The notes under the pieces were generated by a model, which saw only the letters and a program-made list of their open reading frames with translations, was not told the DNA's origin and searched no databases. From assembly GCA_022360105.1 (NCBI GenBank), contig JAKSDL010000565.1, forward strand, positions 1 through 15,000: 15,000 nucleotides of DNA, given 5' to 3'. Shown here piece after piece: positions 13,242 to 15,000 of this stretch (positions are counted from its first letter, which is position 1; each line of letters begins with the position of its first letter). Source of the DNA: Pseudomonadota bacterium. GTDB taxonomy: Bacteria; SAR324; XYD2-FULL-50-16; JAHJRI01. A program made the translations under genes and the position numbers.

Positions 13242-13269
13242 TTGACACTGGCTGACGGCCTTTTACATT
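13242..13269 (+). promoter_or_regulatory. Candidate promoter, distal, of the RR/HD-GYP unit
   Basis: Perfect TTGACA (13242-13247), 16-base spacer, TACATT (13264-13269, 4 of 6). It begins 9 bases after the VOC gene stop and would give a leader of about 110 bases. Confidence 0.4.
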
Positions 13270-13303
13270 CCTGTCCCTGACTTCCGTGTAATTTTCATTT
13301 TTC

Positions 13304-13332
13304 TTGCTGTGTTGAGGGTTTACATCTATAAT
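13304..13332 (+). promoter_or_regulatory. Candidate promoter, proximal, of the RR/HD-GYP unit
   Basis: TTGCTG (13304-13309), 17-base spacer, perfect TATAAT (13327-13332). Transcription would start near 13339, downstream of the ATG at 13309. This argues that the response regulator begins at 13384 and not at 13309. The AGGAGG at about 13333-13338 would then lie at the transcript start and not act as a ribosome site. Confidence 0.45.
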
Positions 13333-13383
13333 AGGAGGAAAATAATACTTTTTCGCAATCATCATTACCAGTTTTGGTTCTTC

Positions 13384-13740
13384 ATGATGTTTATCAAAAA
13401 CAACAAGTCGCCATTAATAATCACAAAAGATGACGAACTTGCTATTCGCAGAAGCGTTAAATACTATCTGGAAGATTTCGACTTCGAGGTCCCTGAAGCA
13501 GAAAACGGTGCCTTAGGAATAGAGCTTTGCAGCAGAAGGCAACCGGATCTCACCTTATTGGATTTATCCGTGTCTGAAACGGATGGTTTTGTAGTTTTAA
13601 GGCATCTCACCAAGGCATCCCCGCAAACTCCCGTCATTGCCGTATCCAGTATAGGTGTTGTTAGAGACGCTGTGAAGGCATTGAGATTTGGAGCCTTGGA
13701 CTACTTGTTGAAACCCTTGAAATCAGTCAAAAAACTTTAG
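13384..13740 (+). CDS. Single-domain response regulator, C-terminal end frameshifted?
   Basis: A CheY-like receiver of 118 residues: acidic pair D16/D17, phospho-acceptor D60 in PDLTLLDL, S88 in the Thr/Ser position, K110 in LLKPL. The usual MPxxDG after the phospho-Asp is SVSETDG, and the DDE lacks the preceding valine strand pattern (ITKDDE), so it is a slightly degenerate receiver. The sequence resembles the receiver of RssB/PP2C-type regulators but carries no output domain. The frame stops at TAG 13738 in the middle of the last helix. In the -1 frame it would continue to TAA 13776-13778, 2 bases before the next gene. ATG 13384 is chosen because an upstream ATG at 13309 falls in the promoter. 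It has no clear Shine-Dalgarno. Confidence 0.75.
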   Translation: MMFIKNNKSPLIITKDDELAIRRSVKYYLEDFDFEVPEAENGALGIELCSRRQPDLTLLDLSVSETDGFVVLRHLTKASPQTPVIAVSSIGVVRDAVKALRFGALDYLLKPLKSVKKL

Positions 13741-13780
13741 AAAAATACAATAATCCCGACACTGCAACTTTGTACTAAGA

Positions 13781-14806
13781 ATGCAAAAAGATTTGAATAA
13801 ACAGCCCTTAGTCTTAATCGTGGACGATGATACCATCAACATTGACATCCTGGTAGAAGTTCTGCAGGAAGATTATCGTATTGGCATAGCTAAAAACGGA
13901 CTAAAAGCAATCGAATACGTGAATAATAACAAACCTGATTTGATATTATTGGATGTAATGATGCCTGAATTGGACGGTTTTCAGGTTTGCCAAAAATTAA
14001 AGTCTTCAAAAGGAACCAAAGATGTTACGATTATTTTTTTAACTGCTTTGCAGGATACAACCAGTATTCGCAAGGGATTTGAATTAGGAGCAGTGGATTA
14101 TATTACCAAACCTTTTAACACCATCGAAGTCAAAGCCAGAGTTCAGACCCATCTTTCCGTTAAAAAGATGGGAGAAGAATTGGCGGGCCAAAACCTCATT
14201 CTCCAATCAAAAGTCGAAGAAAAAACCGACCAAATTAACAGTGTATTCAAATCTACCATACAGGTCATGGCACAAATGGTTGAAACCAGGGATCCATATA
14301 TTGCTGGTCATCAAATTAGAGTCGCGGGCCTGGCTTGTGTTATGGCTGAAAAATTAGGATTGGCATTCTCAGAAATTGAAACAATCAGAATCGCTGGAAT
14401 CCTGCATGACATTGGTAAAATACGAATTCCTATTGATATTTTGAACAGACCGGGTGGAATTCTTGGAGCTGAATATGACCTTCTAAAAGTACATCCTCAA
14501 ATCGGTTTCGAATTACTTAGCGGTATTCCTTTCGAGCAGCCTATTGCTCAAATAGTTTATCAACATCATGAAAAGCTAGACGGTTCAGGCTACCCAAGAG
14601 GCATCACCGAGGAATCTATTCTAAAAGAAGCCAAAATCTTAACTGTCGCAGATGTTGTTGAAGCTATGAGTTCACATCGTCCTTACAGAGAGGCATTGGG
14701 CTACCAGTATGCTCTTGACGAAATCATCAACAATCAAGGGATTCATTATGATTCAGATGCGGTTGAGGTCTGCAAAGAGTTGTTTCAGGAAGGCTTCACA
14801 TTTTAG
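13781..14806 (+). CDS. Response regulator with HD-GYP domain (c-di-GMP phosphodiesterase)
   Basis: A soluble 341-residue regulator. Residues 1-125 are a receiver (D15-D17 acidic cluster, phospho-acceptor D58 in LILLDVMMPELDG, T and K of FLTA and TKPF). A coiled linker (about 125-155) leads to an HD-GYP domain, 155-341: H209/D210 in LHDIGKIRIP, H262/H263 in YQHHEKLDGSGYP with the GYP at 270-272, and VADVVEAMSSHRPYR. All metal and c-di-GMP residues are kept, so it should hydrolyse c-di-GMP to GMP when phosphorylated, affecting motility and biofilm. It follows the single-domain regulator by 40 bases (or 2 if the frameshift there is real). It has no Shine-Dalgarno, which suggests translational coupling. 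The partner kinase is not adjacent. Confidence 0.93.
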   Translation: MQKDLNKQPLVLIVDDDTINIDILVEVLQEDYRIGIAKNGLKAIEYVNNNKPDLILLDVMMPELDGFQVCQKLKSSKGTKDVTIIFLTALQDTTSIRKGFELGAVDYITKPFNTIEVKARVQTHLSVKKMGEELAGQNLILQSKVEEKTDQINSVFKSTIQVMAQMVETRDPYIAGHQIRVAGLACVMAEKLGLAFSEIETIRIAGILHDIGKIRIPIDILNRPGGILGAEYDLLKVHPQIGFELLSGIPFEQPIAQIVYQHHEKLDGSGYPRGITEESILKEAKILTVADVVEAMSSHRPYREALGYQYALDEIINNQGIHYDSDAVEVCKELFQEGFTF

Positions 14807-14920
14807 CATTTCGATTCAAACATTTCATTCCCTGCATCTGACCCGCTGGCTCAAGTTCCTATTTGATTTGCCGATAAAGAAATAGTGAGTATCTATTTCG
14901 GCACGTCAATGAGGATTGTT

Positions 14921-15000
14921 ATGATCTCGGATCGGCACGTTTTAAAAAAGGAAAACCCATATTCAAAATCACCTGCGGCATATTCAGATTCCACTCAACC
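14921..15000 (+). CDS. Unidentified gene, N-terminal part only
   Basis: An open frame from ATG 14921 runs off the right edge after 26 codons; it starts MISDRHVLKKENPYSKSPAA. GAGGAT six bases before this ATG supports the start. An in-frame ATG at 14909 would add MRIV but has no ribosome site. The piece is polar, without a signal peptide, and too short to identify. The 114 bases after the HD-GYP gene contain a GAAATAG/CTATTTC hairpin (about 14880-14899), which may end that transcript. Confidence 0.45.
   Translation, partial: MISDRHVLKKENPYSKSPAAYSDSTQ

Noticed and set aside
14898..14940. Direct repeat TCGGCACGT (two copies) as an attachment site
   Set aside because: Only nine bases, no integrase or tRNA nearby, and the second copy lies in coding sequence; chance is sufficient.

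Overview
The window looks like chromosomal DNA from a moderately AT-rich (about 40% GC by eye), Gram-negative-type bacterium, most likely a deltaproteobacterium in the broad sense (Desulfobacterota or a relative). This is inferred from the mix of genes: a ~600-residue acyl-CoA dehydrogenase, PAS/receiver histidine kinase, HD-GYP phosphodiesterase, rubrerythrin-like ferritin and, above all, a probable selenoprotein. No ribosomal, tRNA or other taxonomic marker is present, so the assignment stays tentative. No insertion sequence, prophage, CRISPR array or RNA gene was recognised.

Layout. 1-98 (-): start of an exported protein that runs off the left edge. 505-795 (+): a HesB/IscA-like protein whose frame is interrupted by a TGA exactly where the family has its conserved cysteine. 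A stem-loop with the geometry of a bacterial SECIS element follows the TGA, so this is very probably a selenoprotein that ordinary gene calling would miss. 1477-3015 (+): receiver-PAS-histidine kinase. 3339-5147 (+): acyl-CoA dehydrogenase, ending in a terminator shared with the convergent operon. 7472-5182 (-): a three-gene unit of cation/proton antiporter, PTS EIIA (PtsN-like) and a divergent PII-like protein. 7935-8138 (+): small XRE/Cro-like DNA-binding protein with palindromes in its promoter. 8437-8790 (+): CutA-like protein, convergent with isoaspartyl peptidase/asparaginase 9742-8807 (-). 10044-10556 (+): rubrerythrin-like diiron protein. 11060-10782 (-): unrecognised 92-residue protein. 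12632-11490 (-): class I/II aminotransferase. 12859-13233 (+): VOC/glyoxalase-fold protein. 13384-14806 (+): single-domain response regulator, then a receiver-HD-GYP c-di-GMP phosphodiesterase. 14921-15000 (+): start of an unidentified gene running off the right edge.

How it fits together. Most genes are single transcription units of metabolism, stress and signalling. Two groups look functional. The antiporter/EIIA/PII-like cassette suggests an ion transporter with two soluble regulators encoded beside it. The RR/HD-GYP pair is a two-component output that lowers c-di-GMP. The most notable result is the Sec-encoding HesB-like gene. A second is a shared 14-bp palindrome, C-WW-ATTCGAAT-WW-G, found upstream of both that gene and the small HTH regulator gene, which raises the possibility of a regulatory link.
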